From assembly GCA_002050355.1 (NCBI GenBank), contig MWYY01000039.1, positions 1-51,280 on the forward strand: DNA of 51,280 nucleotides, read 5' to 3'. Positions 16,532 through 24,535 of this stretch are shown one piece after another; the first letter of the stretch is position 1, and every line of letters begins with the position of its first letter. The notes beneath the pieces are model-generated. The model did not search any database. It was not told the origin of the DNA and saw nothing but the letters and a program-made list of their open reading frames with translations. Origin of the DNA: Acidobacteria bacterium 28-9. Lineage in GTDB: Bacteria; Acidobacteriota; Blastocatellia; Pyrinomonadales; Pyrinomonadaceae. The translations under genes were made by a program, and so were the position numbers.

Positions 16532-17189
16532 TTTTGTTTTCCTCTAAAAGCCAATTAAAAATAAATGTCGCCGAAATTGCGCCGAGCAATTGGGCAATAA
16601 TAAACATTGGCACACTCGATAGATTTATACCGGCAAAAGTGTTGGAAGCCGAACGAGCCAAAGTTACGGCGGGATTGGCAAAAGACGTTGAAGCAGTAAA
16701 CCAGTAGGCTGCTGTGATATAACTTGAAACCATTAAAAAAACCAGATTCGGATTAAATTTCACACCCGTGCGAATAACCGCAATCAAACCGAAGGCAGCT
16801 AAGAATTCGCTCAAAAACAGAGAATTTCCGGTTCTGATTTTTGTCGAGGCAAAATAAACGGGCAAATCAAACATCAAATTTGCAATTCCCACACCGAAAA
16901 AAGCACCGGTAAATTGCACAAGAACATAAAAAAGACCGGTTCGCAAACTAAAATTTCCCCGAAAAAATTCGGTTAGAGTAACAACCGGATTAAAGTGCGC
17001 GCCTGAAATACTGCCAAAACTTAGTATTAAAAAAATCAAACCCGCACCCGTAGCGATTGAATTTGCAAGCAATGTGACGGCGTTATTTCCTTCCGCAAGT
17101 TTTTCGCCCATTATTCCCGACCCGACGACGACTGCCAATAAAAACGCCGTTCCTAAAAATTCGGCAGTCAATTTTCGCCCTAAATTCAT
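16524..17189 (-). CDS. Aquaporin/aquaglyceroporin-family channel, AqpS-like
   Basis: A 221-residue major intrinsic protein with six membrane spans. The two pore half-helices carry HFNPVVT (near residue 70) and FANPAVTLAR (near 180). Placed between arsI and arsC, it is best read as an arsenite channel like AqpS of Sinorhizobium meliloti ars operons, where arsenite made by ArsC leaves down its gradient. That role is inferred from context. I chose the ATG at 17189 (MNLGRKLTAEFLGT) over a TTG 33 bases upstream because it sits at the start of the first span and has AAAGGC before it. The second motif ends in Arg, as usual for the selectivity filter. Confidence 0.88.
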   Translation of the reverse strand: MNLGRKLTAEFLGTAFLLAVVVGSGIMGEKLAEGNNAVTLLANSIATGAGLIFLILSFGSISGAHFNPVVTLTEFFRGNFSLRTGLFYVLVQFTGAFFGVGIANLMFDLPVYFASTKIRTGNSLFLSEFLAAFGLIAVIRTGVKFNPNLVFLMVSSYITAAYWFTASTSFANPAVTLARSASNTFAGINLSSVPMFIIAQLLGAISATFIFNWLLEENKNG

Positions 17190-17235
17190 ATTTAATTTGT
17201 TGCCTTTTTTGGTAGAGAACAAAATTATTTTAGTT

Positions 17236-17751
17236 TTATGCCACGCGATTGATGCTAACCGGTGTAACCTCTGAGCTGCAACATTCAGCTACAAAATCAT
17301 TCGTATTTTGTGATTGGTTTACGTCGAAATTATTGCTGACGCAGCACTCATTCGTTTCAGGTAAATTGTCTTCTAAAACCACGAAAACTTCCCATTCGTT
17401 TCCGTCCGGGTCGCTCGCCCAGGTTTTATCTTGCAGTGCGTAACAGCAATTAGTTTGCATTTCGTCGTTTGTCTTTAAACCGACTTCTTGAAGACGTTTT
17501 TTTATTTCCAGAACATCTTCGGTTGAAGCGACTTGTATCCCCAAATGCGACAATGCTCCACGCCATTCTCCAAAAGAATGTTCGTTCAATGCTAAATTCA
17601 GCGGTGGATTTTGAACATCGAATTTCGCATAACCTTGCCTGACTTTCAATGGCTCAATACCAAAGAAACTTTTGTAAAACTCAACGCTTTTTGAAACGTC
17701 TTTTACGTTTAATGAAATGTGCGCTTTAAGCGCTATTGGATTGTTTTTCAT
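17236..17751 (-). CDS. arsI: ArsI/CadI-family C-As lyase (vicinal oxygen chelate fold)
   Basis: A 171-residue glyoxalase-fold protein. ArsI enzymes are Fe(II)-dependent dioxygenases that split the carbon-arsenic bond of trivalent organoarsenicals. Metal ligands visible are His in AHISLNVKD, His in LSHLGIQV and Glu in EWEVFVVLE. The vicinal cysteines of ArsI that bind the arsenic are seen in QTNCCYALQDKTW. The C-terminal tail holds two more CC pairs (NECCVSN and AECCSSE), which is more than the core enzyme needs and may sequester arsenite. It is the first gene of the arsI-aquaporin-arsC operon. CadI-type metal tolerance is the alternative, but the CC pair and neighbours favour arsenic. Confidence 0.88.
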   Translation of the reverse strand: MKNNPIALKAHISLNVKDVSKSVEFYKSFFGIEPLKVRQGYAKFDVQNPPLNLALNEHSFGEWRGALSHLGIQVASTEDVLEIKKRLQEVGLKTNDEMQTNCCYALQDKTWASDPDGNEWEVFVVLEDNLPETNECCVSNNFDVNQSQNTNDFVAECCSSEVTPVSINRVA

Positions 17752-17768
17752 ATTTTTTTATCTCCTTC

Positions 17769-17788
17769 ATATTCGCTTTAACGAATAT
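17769..17788. promoter_or_regulatory. Candidate ArsR operator between arsI and arsR
   Basis: ATATTCG at 17769-17775 and CGAATAT at 17782-17788 form a 7-base inverted repeat with a 6-base spacer in the 108-bp divergent promoter region. An AT-rich imperfect dyad of this size is what ArsR/SmtB repressors bind, so arsenite would release both arsR and the arsI operon. AT-rich sequence (TTTATATTGAAC and later) provides possible -10 elements. Confidence 0.55.
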
Positions 17789-17859
17789 ATAATTGCAAAT
17801 TTATATTGAACAAAAAAATATGTCAAGACAAAAATATCATTTTGTGTTAATTTTATTTT

Positions 17860-18303
17860 ATGAACACTGAAAAGAAATTAACCGAAATGGAAACTTTTTT
17901 TATGGCGCTAGCTGATAAAACCCGGCTTCGACTGCTGAATCTAATGCGCAATGGAGAAATTTGCGTCTGCTTTTTTGTTGAAGTTTTAAAGGAAGCTCAA
18001 CCGAAAATCTCACGACATCTAGCATATTTACGTAATGCCGGTGTTGTCGAAACCAGACGCGACGGCAAATGGATGTATTACAAAATCGTCGAACCTGAAA
18101 ATGATTTTGCCGCCCGGGTTTTACGCGATACGCTCGTTTGGCTCGATTCACAAGAGAAAATGAAAATTGAATACAAAAACTTGGTTAAGGTTTGTTGTTC
18201 ACCCGAAACCTTAGTAACAATAAACCACACGGTTAAATCTAATGTATTTGCTAAGACAGATACGAGTGAAAGTAATCGTGAATTAGAAACTTTTCTGTTG
18301 TAG
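17860..18303 (+). CDS. arsR: ArsR/SmtB-family arsenic-responsive repressor
   Basis: A 147-residue winged-helix repressor. ALADKTRLRLLNLMRNGEICVCFF carries the ELCVCDL-type metal box with Cys35 and Cys37, followed by the recognition helix PKISRHLAYLRNAGVVETRRDGKWMYYKI. A C-terminal Cys112-Cys113 pair (VKVCC) could add a third thiol ligand, as in ArsR variants whose As(III) site includes cysteines outside the alpha-3 helix. The gene is divergent from arsI and should control both directions. The last 30 residues are poorly conserved in appearance, and the 3' end overlaps a small convergent gene by 21 bases. Confidence 0.92.
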   Translation: MNTEKKLTEMETFFMALADKTRLRLLNLMRNGEICVCFFVEVLKEAQPKISRHLAYLRNAGVVETRRDGKWMYYKIVEPENDFAARVLRDTLVWLDSQEKMKIEYKNLVKVCCSPETLVTINHTVKSNVFAKTDTSESNRELETFLL

Positions 18304-18480
18304 GTTTTTGTCTGTATCTATTGTGTAAGGACAATTTCGACAATTGTTGCGGCAACAAAAACCGCGCTTGAGCAAAAAATGAGCGGTCAATACCATCAAA
18401 CTGTTTTCAAAATAATAATCTACGTTTTCAATAAATTCTTCTTGTTTTTCTAACAATTTATTATTCGCTTTGCTTTTCAT
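18283..18480 (-). CDS. Small cysteine-rich protein, DUF5522-like
   Basis: A 65-residue protein ending in LLKRGFCCRNNCRNCPYTI. The CCxxxCRxCPY pattern is that of the small DUF5522 family, presumably a metal or iron-sulfur site; its function is unknown. It starts 20 bases inside the end of tlyA on the same strand, so it is probably translationally coupled to it, and it overlaps the arsR 3' end by 21 bases on the other strand. The conserved cysteine motif is the reason for calling it a gene despite its length and overlaps. Confidence 0.7.
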   Translation of the reverse strand: MKSKANNKLLEKQEEFIENVDYYFENSLMVLTAHFLLKRGFCCRNNCRNCPYTIDTDKNLQQKSF

Positions 18481-19207
18481 ATAAAACCAAAAACTCTCTG
18501 TTTCCTTCCGAGCCTAAAATCGGCGACTCGATTACATCTAAAATACATAGTCCTATTTCCTGTGCTTTGCCATTTACTTTTGCAACAACTCGTTCCTGAG
18601 TCTCACGGCTGCGTACAATTCCGCCTTGTCCGACTTCTCCTTTTGCAACTTCAAACTGAGGTTTGACGAGCGTTATAATTTTTCCATTTTCTTTTAATAG
18701 CGGTAAAAGAGCCGGAAAAATTTTCGTGACCGAAATAAATGAAACGTCCATCACGATTAAATCAAATTGCTCGTTAAAATCTTCAAACTTCAGATACCTT
18801 GCATTAGTGTTTTCACGAACTTCGACACGCGCGTCAGTTCGCAGCTTCCAAGCTATTTGGTTTGTTCCCACATCAAGTGCATAGATTTTTTTCGCTCCGT
18901 TTTGTAGAAGACAATCGGTGAAACCGCCGGTTGAGGAACCAATATCCAAACAAACATATTCGCCTGCGTGAATATGAAATTCGTGTAATGCCTTTTCAAG
19001 TTTTAAGCCGCCGCGACTGACGTAATTTATTTCACCGAACTTGTTTTTTAGTCTGATTTTATCGTCGGGTGAAAAAAGTTGTGAAGGTTTTTCAACGCGC
19101 ACCTCGTTTGCTAAAACTTTGCCGGACATTACATATGCCTGAGCTTTAGTAATTGATTCGGCAAAACCGAGTTCGACGAGCAGTTCGTCTATGCGTTGTT
19201 TTTTCAT
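18461..19207 (-). CDS. tlyA: TlyA-family rRNA (cytidine-2'-O)-methyltransferase
   Basis: A 248-residue protein with an N-terminal S4 RNA-binding domain (residues about 1-60, RIDELLVELGFAESITKAQAYVMSGKV) and a FtsJ-like SAM methyltransferase domain. The SAM loop is CLDIGSSTGGFTDCLL near residue 85, and the catalytic-type Asp and Lys lie in LIVMDVSFISV and TLVKPQFEV. TlyA enzymes methylate ribose of ribosomal RNA cytidines; some relatives are called hemolysins without direct evidence. The ATG at 19207 gives the family start MKKQRIDELL; a longer upstream frame adds a non-conserved basic leader. It is coupled to the downstream cysteine-rich protein. Confidence 0.9.
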   Translation of the reverse strand: MKKQRIDELLVELGFAESITKAQAYVMSGKVLANEVRVEKPSQLFSPDDKIRLKNKFGEINYVSRGGLKLEKALHEFHIHAGEYVCLDIGSSTGGFTDCLLQNGAKKIYALDVGTNQIAWKLRTDARVEVRENTNARYLKFEDFNEQFDLIVMDVSFISVTKIFPALLPLLKENGKIITLVKPQFEVAKGEVGQGGIVRSRETQERVVAKVNGKAQEIGLCILDVIESPILGSEGNREFLVLYEKQSE

Positions 19208-19354
19208 TAACAAGATAGATTTTCTAGAACGGTTAAATAGAAAATTTTTGAACAAAAATAAAAAATAGTTAATTTTTCATTGAGTTAATTTAATTTTCCA
19301 TGTCTTTTTGGTTTCCAATTTTTAGTGATATTCTAAGTTTTGAATTTAACAAAA

Positions 19355-20332
19355 ATGAACGAGGAAATAAAATTGTCGAAGTTTGCCAAATATGCTTTTT
19401 TCGTTTTGGCTCTAAACATTGTCGTTATACTTTGGGGCGCATTTCTTCGCGCGTCGCTTTCAGGCGACGGTTGCGGACAGCATTGGCTAACTTGCGGCGG
19501 AGAAGTCATCCCGACGGCACCGCAGTTTAAAACAATTATCGAATTTACGCACCGACTTTCGACCGGGCTGACATTTTTGGCAGTCGCATTGCTTTTCGTT
19601 TGGGCTTTTCGCAAGTTTGAAAAAAACCATCGTTTGCGAAAAACGGCTTTTGCGTCGTTTCTTTTTATAGTCGTTGAAGCGCTTATCGGCGCGGGACTTG
19701 TTTTGACGGGGAACACAGCCGGGAATTGGACGCCTTCGCGCCCGTTCTGGATGTCGGCGCATTTGATTACGACTTTCTCCCTGCTTGCTGTACTTACTTT
19801 AACCGTTTGGTTTGGCGTTGGCGGAAAGCCGTTTAATTTCAAATCGAAACCGAAAATTTTGCTTCTTCTCGGTTTATCGGTTTTCGGATTGCTGCTTGTC
19901 GGGATGAGTGGTTCGATTGCGGCTTTGAGCAGTATGCTTTTTCCTTCGCCAACGCTGGCGGAAGGCGTGGCAAAAGATTTTGGCGAAACTTCGCATATTT
20001 TGCTGCGCCTTCGTGTTAGCCACCCGATTTTGTCCATTTCGGTCGGTGTTTTTTTATTTTTTCTAGCCGGCTGGTTAAAGTCGCAGGCAAGAGGAAGTGT
20101 TTGGACGAATCGCTGGGCGAATGTTTTGAGCATTTTAATTTTGATCCAATTTGCGTCCGGCGCGCTGACGCTGTTGATGCTTGCGCCGATTGTGCTGCAA
20201 CTGATTCACCTGCTTCTTGCGGATTTAGTGTGGATTGCATTTATATTGCTGTCGGCAAATGTTTTAGCCGAACAAAACGAAATTGCCGAAAACGTTTCTT
20301 TCGTAACTGAAACGCAAAGCGCAATCGGCTAG
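19355..20332 (+). CDS. ctaA: Heme A synthase (COX15/CtaA family)
   Basis: A 325-residue integral membrane protein with eight predicted spans that oxidises heme O to heme A for aa3/caa3 oxidases. LRASLSGDGCGQHWLTCGG near the N-terminus matches the conserved first loop, including the cysteine pair of CtaA-type enzymes. The heme-ligand histidines appear in IIEFTHRLSTG, FWMSAHLITT, LRVSHPILSIS and LQLIHLLLADLVW. I use the ATG at 19355; a TTG 15 bases upstream is less likely. It is not adjacent to the cox genes but matches the caa3 oxidase at 37.8-42 kb. The heme O synthase is not in the window. Confidence 0.9.
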   Translation: MNEEIKLSKFAKYAFFVLALNIVVILWGAFLRASLSGDGCGQHWLTCGGEVIPTAPQFKTIIEFTHRLSTGLTFLAVALLFVWAFRKFEKNHRLRKTAFASFLFIVVEALIGAGLVLTGNTAGNWTPSRPFWMSAHLITTFSLLAVLTLTVWFGVGGKPFNFKSKPKILLLLGLSVFGLLLVGMSGSIAALSSMLFPSPTLAEGVAKDFGETSHILLRLRVSHPILSISVGVFLFFLAGWLKSQARGSVWTNRWANVLSILILIQFASGALTLLMLAPIVLQLIHLLLADLVWIAFILLSANVLAEQNEIAENVSFVTETQSAIG

Positions 20333-20416
20333 TAACATCGCTGAAAAAAGATTTTTGTCGGATAAAATTTTCGCTTTCGATAATCGAAATTACGCCCAGT
20401 AAATTTAGTCAATCAA

Positions 20417-21535
20417 ATGAATTTAACCGGAAACGAACATCAAAATTTTACGTATCGTGTGCTGATAATCTGCGCCGTCGTGACGCTGATAATTTTGCTT
20501 ATCCTGGGAACGATTTATGTAATAGACGTTATTTTATTACTTTTTGGTGCAATTTTGCTGGCGATTTTTCTGCACGGTTTGGCAAATATCGCCAGGCGTT
20601 ATTTGCGGTTATCCGAAGGATATTCGGTTTTGCTGGTTTCGGCGTTGCTAATTACGGTTTTGGCGTTGGGCGCGTGGCTGCTCGCGCCGAATGTCGGCGA
20701 ACAAGTCAAAAATTTGCGTGAGGAATTACCGCAATCGGCGGAAAAAGTCAGCGCGTTTTTATCAAATTACAGTTGGGGCAGATTAATTATCGAACAGATG
20801 CCAAGCACTGGCGAGGTCGTCGAGAGATTTAGTAATTCCTCGGTTTGGTCGCGCATCGGCAGTTTTTTTTCAAGCACTGTCGAAGCGATTACCAACCTCG
20901 CGCTGATGCTTCTGCTGTCAATTTATCTGGCGAGCGAGCCGAAAATTTATACCAGAGGTTTTGCCAAACTTTTTCCGCAGGAGCGGCGCAAACGGGTGCG
21001 CGAGATTTTATATGAAATCGGCGAGACCTTGAGCTGGTGGCTCATCGGCAAAGGTGCTTCGATGCTGTTTATCGGCGTTTTAACGTGGATTGGTCTTTCC
21101 GTTATCGGCGTTCCGCTTGCCTTGACGCTTGGGCTGATTGCCGGATTGTTTTCCTTTGTGCCGAATTTCGGACCGATTCTGTCCGCCGTTCCTGCGATTC
21201 TGCTGGCGTTTATTGATAGTCCGACGAGTGCTTTATATGTTTTGATTTTGTTCGTCGTCGTGCAGCTTGTCGAGTCAAATCTGGTTACGCCGCTTATTGA
21301 ACGCCGCACGGTCGAATTGCCGCCAGTGCTGACAATTTTCGCGCAACTCGCTTTAACCGTTCTGGTCGGCGCGGTCGGTTTGGTTTTGGCAACACCGATT
21401 TTGGCGGTTGTAATGGTTTTAGTGCAAACGATTTACATTCAGGATATTTTGGGCGATAAGCCGGACAGTTTGCCAGAAGACAATGATGCGGCAGAAAAAT
21501 CGGATGAGATTTTGCCCGTCGGCTCGCGTGCGTGA
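20417..21535 (+). CDS. AI-2E family transporter (PerM/YdiK-like membrane protein)
   Basis: A 372-residue membrane protein with about seven to eight spans. The family core is seen as LASEPKIYTRGFAKLFPQERRKRVREIL, WWLIGKGASMLFIGVLTWIGLSVIGVPLALTLGLIAGLFSFVPNFGPILSAVPAILLA and QLVESNLVTPLIERRTVELPPVLTIFAQLALTVL. Members export AI-2-like signals or act as Na+/H+ antiporters; the substrate cannot be deduced. An acidic cytoplasmic tail closes the protein. It lies 49 bases before purB on the same strand, which could be chance. Confidence 0.88.
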   Translation: MNLTGNEHQNFTYRVLIICAVVTLIILLILGTIYVIDVILLLFGAILLAIFLHGLANIARRYLRLSEGYSVLLVSALLITVLALGAWLLAPNVGEQVKNLREELPQSAEKVSAFLSNYSWGRLIIEQMPSTGEVVERFSNSSVWSRIGSFFSSTVEAITNLALMLLLSIYLASEPKIYTRGFAKLFPQERRKRVREILYEIGETLSWWLIGKGASMLFIGVLTWIGLSVIGVPLALTLGLIAGLFSFVPNFGPILSAVPAILLAFIDSPTSALYVLILFVVVQLVESNLVTPLIERRTVELPPVLTIFAQLALTVLVGAVGLVLATPILAVVMVLVQTIYIQDILGDKPDSLPEDNDAAEKSDEILPVGSRA

Positions 21536-21584
21536 CGACGAATTTTGCCGCAAATTTTTGTACTTCCGCCGCAATCAATAATTT

Positions 21585-22886
21585 ATGATTCAACGCTACA
21601 CAATGCCCGAAATGGGTGCGCTCTGGTCTGAGCAGAACAAGTTTCAAAAATGGTTAGACGTGGAAATTGCTGTCTGCGAAGTTCACGCGGAGATGGGAAC
21701 CGTTCCCGCAGGTGCGGTTGAGGAAATCAAAGCGAAAGCGGCATTTACGCCCGAGCGAATCCGCGAAATCGAGAAGATGACCGACCACGACGTTATCGCT
21801 TTTACTACGAATCTGGCGGAAAATATCGGCGAGGCGGCGCGTTTTGTGCATTACGGTTTAACGTCGTCGGATGTTGTTGATACGGCAAACGCTCTGCTCT
21901 TGAAGGAATCCTGTGAAGTTTTGCTGAAAAAAGTTGATACGCTTTTAGAAGTTCTGAAACGCCGCGCATTTGAATTCAAAGACACGCCGCAAATCGGCAG
22001 AACGCACGGAATCCACGCCGAGCCGACGAGTTTCGGTATGACTTTCGCCCTGTGGTTTTCGGAAACGCAGAGAAATAGAGCGCGTTTGGAGAAGGCAAAA
22101 GAGACAGTTTCCGTCGGTAAAATTTCCGGCGCAGTCGGCGCGTTTGCTCATCTTGCGCCGGAAGTCGAAGAAAGAGTCTGCGCGAAATTGGAAATCGGTT
22201 TCGCGCCCGTTTCAACGCAGATTATTCAGCGCGACCGATATGCCGAATATCTTTGCACGCTCGCTATCATCGCTTCTTCATTAGAGAAATTCGCGCTTCA
22301 AGTTCGGCATTGGCAGCGCACGGAAGTCAGAGAAGCGCAGGAAAAATTTAAAGTTGGGCAAAAAGGTTCGAGTGCTATGCCGCACAAACGCAACCCGATT
22401 TTATCGGAAAGAATTTGCGGAATGGCACGAACGATTCGCGCTAATTCGATTGTCGGACTTGAAAACGTAGCGCTCTGGCATGAGCGAGATATTTCACACT
22501 CATCGGCTGAAAGAATTGTTTTGCCGGATTCGTCCTCGGCGCTCGATTATATTTTGGCAAAAACAACGTCGCTTCTCGATACATTAATAGTTTATCCCGA
22601 AAGAATGATTGAAAATCTAAACGCCACGCGCGGTTTGGTTTTTAGTGGACAACTGCTTTTAGCTCTGACGCAAAAAGGCGTCTCGCGCGAAGACGCTTAT
22701 GTTTGGGCGCAGAGAAATGCGATGCGAGTTTGGGATAAAGGCGGTGAATTCAAAGATTTGATTATGAAAGACGAAGATGTTCGCGCGAAATTGTCGAACG
22801 AGGAAATCGAAGGAGTTTTCGACGTAAAACATTATTTGCGAAATGTGGACAAAATTTTTGCGCGAGTTTTCGGCAATCAAAAGTGA
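21585..22886 (+). CDS. purB: Adenylosuccinate lyase
   Basis: A 433-residue enzyme of the fumarase/aspartase superfamily that catalyses two fumarate-releasing steps of purine synthesis (SAICAR to AICAR, adenylosuccinate to AMP). The start MIQRYTMPEMGALWSEQNKFQKWLDVE is canonical. HYGLTSSDVVDTA and GRTHGIHAEPTSFG hold substrate-binding and catalytic histidine segments, and the signature GSSAMPHKRNP lies near residue 262. Length and motifs match bacterial PurB. purS and purQ lie 0.6 kb downstream, separated by an opposing gene. Confidence 0.96.
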   Translation: MIQRYTMPEMGALWSEQNKFQKWLDVEIAVCEVHAEMGTVPAGAVEEIKAKAAFTPERIREIEKMTDHDVIAFTTNLAENIGEAARFVHYGLTSSDVVDTANALLLKESCEVLLKKVDTLLEVLKRRAFEFKDTPQIGRTHGIHAEPTSFGMTFALWFSETQRNRARLEKAKETVSVGKISGAVGAFAHLAPEVEERVCAKLEIGFAPVSTQIIQRDRYAEYLCTLAIIASSLEKFALQVRHWQRTEVREAQEKFKVGQKGSSAMPHKRNPILSERICGMARTIRANSIVGLENVALWHERDISHSSAERIVLPDSSSALDYILAKTTSLLDTLIVYPERMIENLNATRGLVFSGQLLLALTQKGVSREDAYVWAQRNAMRVWDKGGEFKDLIMKDEDVRAKLSNEEIEGVFDVKHYLRNVDKIFARVFGNQK

Positions 22887-22908
22887 AAGGCAAGAAATTC
22901 CTGCCTTT
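22886..22908. terminator. Candidate terminator between purB and the DUF4870 gene
   Basis: AAAGGCA at 22886-22892 pairs with TGCCTTT at 22902-22908 over a 9-base loop, followed by TGCGTTTT. It starts within the purB stop codon and lies between convergent genes. Confidence 0.6.
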
Positions 22909-22931
22909 TGCGTTTTAGGTTTTCACTTTGA

Positions 22932-23318
22932 TTAGTTAGACCATTTATCAGCCATATCGCCGATAACTGGAAGTTTTAGCATTTCACCTTGATAGGCTTT
23001 CATAGCCAGGAAAATACTTAATCCTAGAATAACCAGCGAAAGCAACCCGTTAAAACCGAAAGAAGGTCCAAAAGAATTGGTAGCTGCTGAAAAAATACCC
23101 ATAACGACTCCCAAAGCAATACCGATGATAACCAATGCCGCCGTTAGTAAAAGCGATTGAAAAGCGTGAAATCTGGGTAATTTATTAGTTTTGTCCGTAA
23201 CCAGCACGATAATGCTGTAAATTAATCCAATTGGCAGACAGATATTTAGATAGCAGAGCATAGAACCGACATTATTATCTAAACCTAGAGCGGTTTTTCC
23301 GCCAGACATATTTTGCAT
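22932..23318 (-). CDS. DUF4870-type small membrane protein
   Basis: A 128-residue protein with three to four membrane spans. GLDNNVGSMLCYLNICLPIGLIYSIIVLVTDKTNKLPRFHAFQSLLL matches the DUF4870 pattern, in which a short N-terminal segment is followed by a span and the FHAxQS motif. The last span is followed by GEMLKLPVIGDMADKWSN, also a family-style ending. Function is unknown. The ATG at 23318 has AAAGGAG upstream, and the first codons (MQNMSGGKTALGLDN) fit the family; a longer frame has no support. Confidence 0.8.
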   Translation of the reverse strand: MQNMSGGKTALGLDNNVGSMLCYLNICLPIGLIYSIIVLVTDKTNKLPRFHAFQSLLLTAALVIIGIALGVVMGIFSAATNSFGPSFGFNGLLSLVILGLSIFLAMKAYQGEMLKLPVIGDMADKWSN

Positions 23319-23463
23319 AATTTTAAGAATCTCCTTTCTTTTAGGATTATAGAAATTTAATTGAAGTGGATGGTGAAACTCGTTTGAACGTGAATTTAAC
23401 ACGGCGCGTTGCGAAAAACAAGATTTTGCGCAAGAATTTTAATAATAATTTTGGAGAGAGAAA

Positions 23464-23709
23464 ATGAAGGCAAAAGTTTATGTAACCTTAAAGCCGAGCG
23501 TGCTTGACCCGCAGGGAAAAGCGATTCATCATTCGGTCGAGTCTTTGGGTTTCGGACAGATTACGGACGTGCGGCAAGGCAAATATTTTGAAATCGCGCT
23601 CGATAAAAATTTGCCGGAAGCCGAAGCCAAAGCAACCGCTGAACAAATTGCCAAAGACGTTTTGGCAAATCCGGTAATTGAAGATTATAGAGTTGAAATC
23701 ATCAAATAG
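23464..23709 (+). CDS. purS: Phosphoribosylformylglycinamidine synthase subunit PurS
   Basis: An 81-residue protein of the PurS family: KAKVYVTLKPSVLDPQGKAIHHSVESLGF followed by VRQGKYFEIALD, ending with VIEDYRVEIIK. PurS bridges PurQ and PurL in the three-subunit FGAM synthase, carrying ammonia to the FGAR-amidotransferase reaction. GGAGAGAG precedes the ATG. purQ follows 58 bases later, with a heptad-repeat hairpin between them. purL is not in the window. Confidence 0.95.
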   Translation: MKAKVYVTLKPSVLDPQGKAIHHSVESLGFGQITDVRQGKYFEIALDKNLPEAEAKATAEQIAKDVLANPVIEDYRVEIIK

Positions 23710-23762
23710 TGGTGAATGGTGAATGTAAGAAAAGCGCCATTCACCATTTATCATTCACCATT
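23708..23762. repeat. Heptad-repeat inverted element, purS-purQ
   Basis: The right arm (23738-23762) is three 7-base units, CATTCAC, CATTTAT, CATTCAC, plus CATT. The left arm (23708-23725) carries the complementary units (GGTGAAT twice). A 10-bp stem with a 12-base loop is possible. It begins inside the purS stop codon and ends just before the purQ start. Confidence 0.8.
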
Positions 23763-23767
23763 ATCCT

Positions 23768-24463
23768 ATGAAGTTTGGAGTAATAGTTTTCCCCGGTTCA
23801 AACTGCGACCACGACGCTTATCACGTTGTTTCAAAACACATCGGTCAGCCCGTGGATTTCGTCTGGCATAAGGAGACGAATCTTGATGGTTACGACGCGA
23901 TTTTGATTCCGGGCGGTTTTTCCTACGGCGATTATCTGCGCGCCGGAGCATTGGCGAGTTTTTCGCCAGTGATGAATTCGGTTACAGATTTTGCCGCGCA
24001 GGGAAAATTTGTTTTCGGCATCTGCAACGGCTTTCAGATTTTGTGCGAAGCCGGACTTCTGCCCGGCGCGTTGATTAGAAATAAAGACTTACATTTCGCC
24101 TGCCGCCACGTTCACATCAAGGTCGAAAATAATCAGACGCCTTACACGAGCGAACTTGAAAACGGCGAAGTTTTGTCCGTTCCGATTGCACACGCTGAAG
24201 GAAATTACGTCTGCGACGACGCGACTTTTGCGGAACTCGAAAGTGAGAATCGAATCGTTTTTCGTTACTGCGACGAGAATGGCGCACTCACTGACGAATC
24301 GAATCCAAACGGTGCGCGCTCGCACATCGCCGGAATCTGTAACGAACAGGGAAATGTTTTAGGGATGATGCCGCACCCGGAACGCGCCTGCGAAGAACTT
24401 TTGGGTTCAAACGACGGACGCGATATTTTCCGCTCGCTGACAAATACGATTGCAAGGCAATAA
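23768..24463 (+). CDS. purQ: Phosphoribosylformylglycinamidine synthase glutaminase subunit PurQ
   Basis: A 231-residue class I glutamine amidotransferase. The start [20 protein letters not shown] is typical. The nucleophile cysteine lies in [20 protein letters not shown] near residue 87, and the catalytic His-Glu pair is in [18 protein letters not shown] near 199-201. It provides ammonia for the FGAR to FGAM step with PurS and PurL. No ribosome binding site stands out; the region before the start is the heptad element, ending ATCCT just before the ATG. Confidence 0.96.
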   Translation: MKFGVIVFPGSNCDHDAYHVVSKHIGQPVDFVWHKETNLDGYDAILIPGGFSYGDYLRAGALASFSPVMNSVTDFAAQGKFVFGICNGFQILCEAGLLPGALIRNKDLHFACRHVHIKVENNQTPYTSELENGEVLSVPIAHAEGNYVCDDATFAELESENRIVFRYCDENGALTDESNPNGARSHIAGICNEQGNVLGMMPHPERACEELLGSNDGRDIFRSLTNTIARQ

Positions 24464-24532
24464 AATTACGAATTTTAAAATTAGGAATTACGAATTAAAG
24501 AAAACCTGCTCGTATTCGTAATTTGTAATTGG
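24464..24532. repeat. Heptad-type inverted element downstream of purQ
   Basis: The left part (24464-24498) holds AATTACGAATT twice, 21 bases apart. The right part (24514-24532) carries the complement, ATTCGTAATTTGTAATTGG, with GTAATTT and GTAATTG 7 bases apart. The arms can pair over about 10-11 bases. It lies between convergent purQ and the GHMP kinase, so it may also end transcription. Confidence 0.65.
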
Positions 24533-24535
24533 TTT

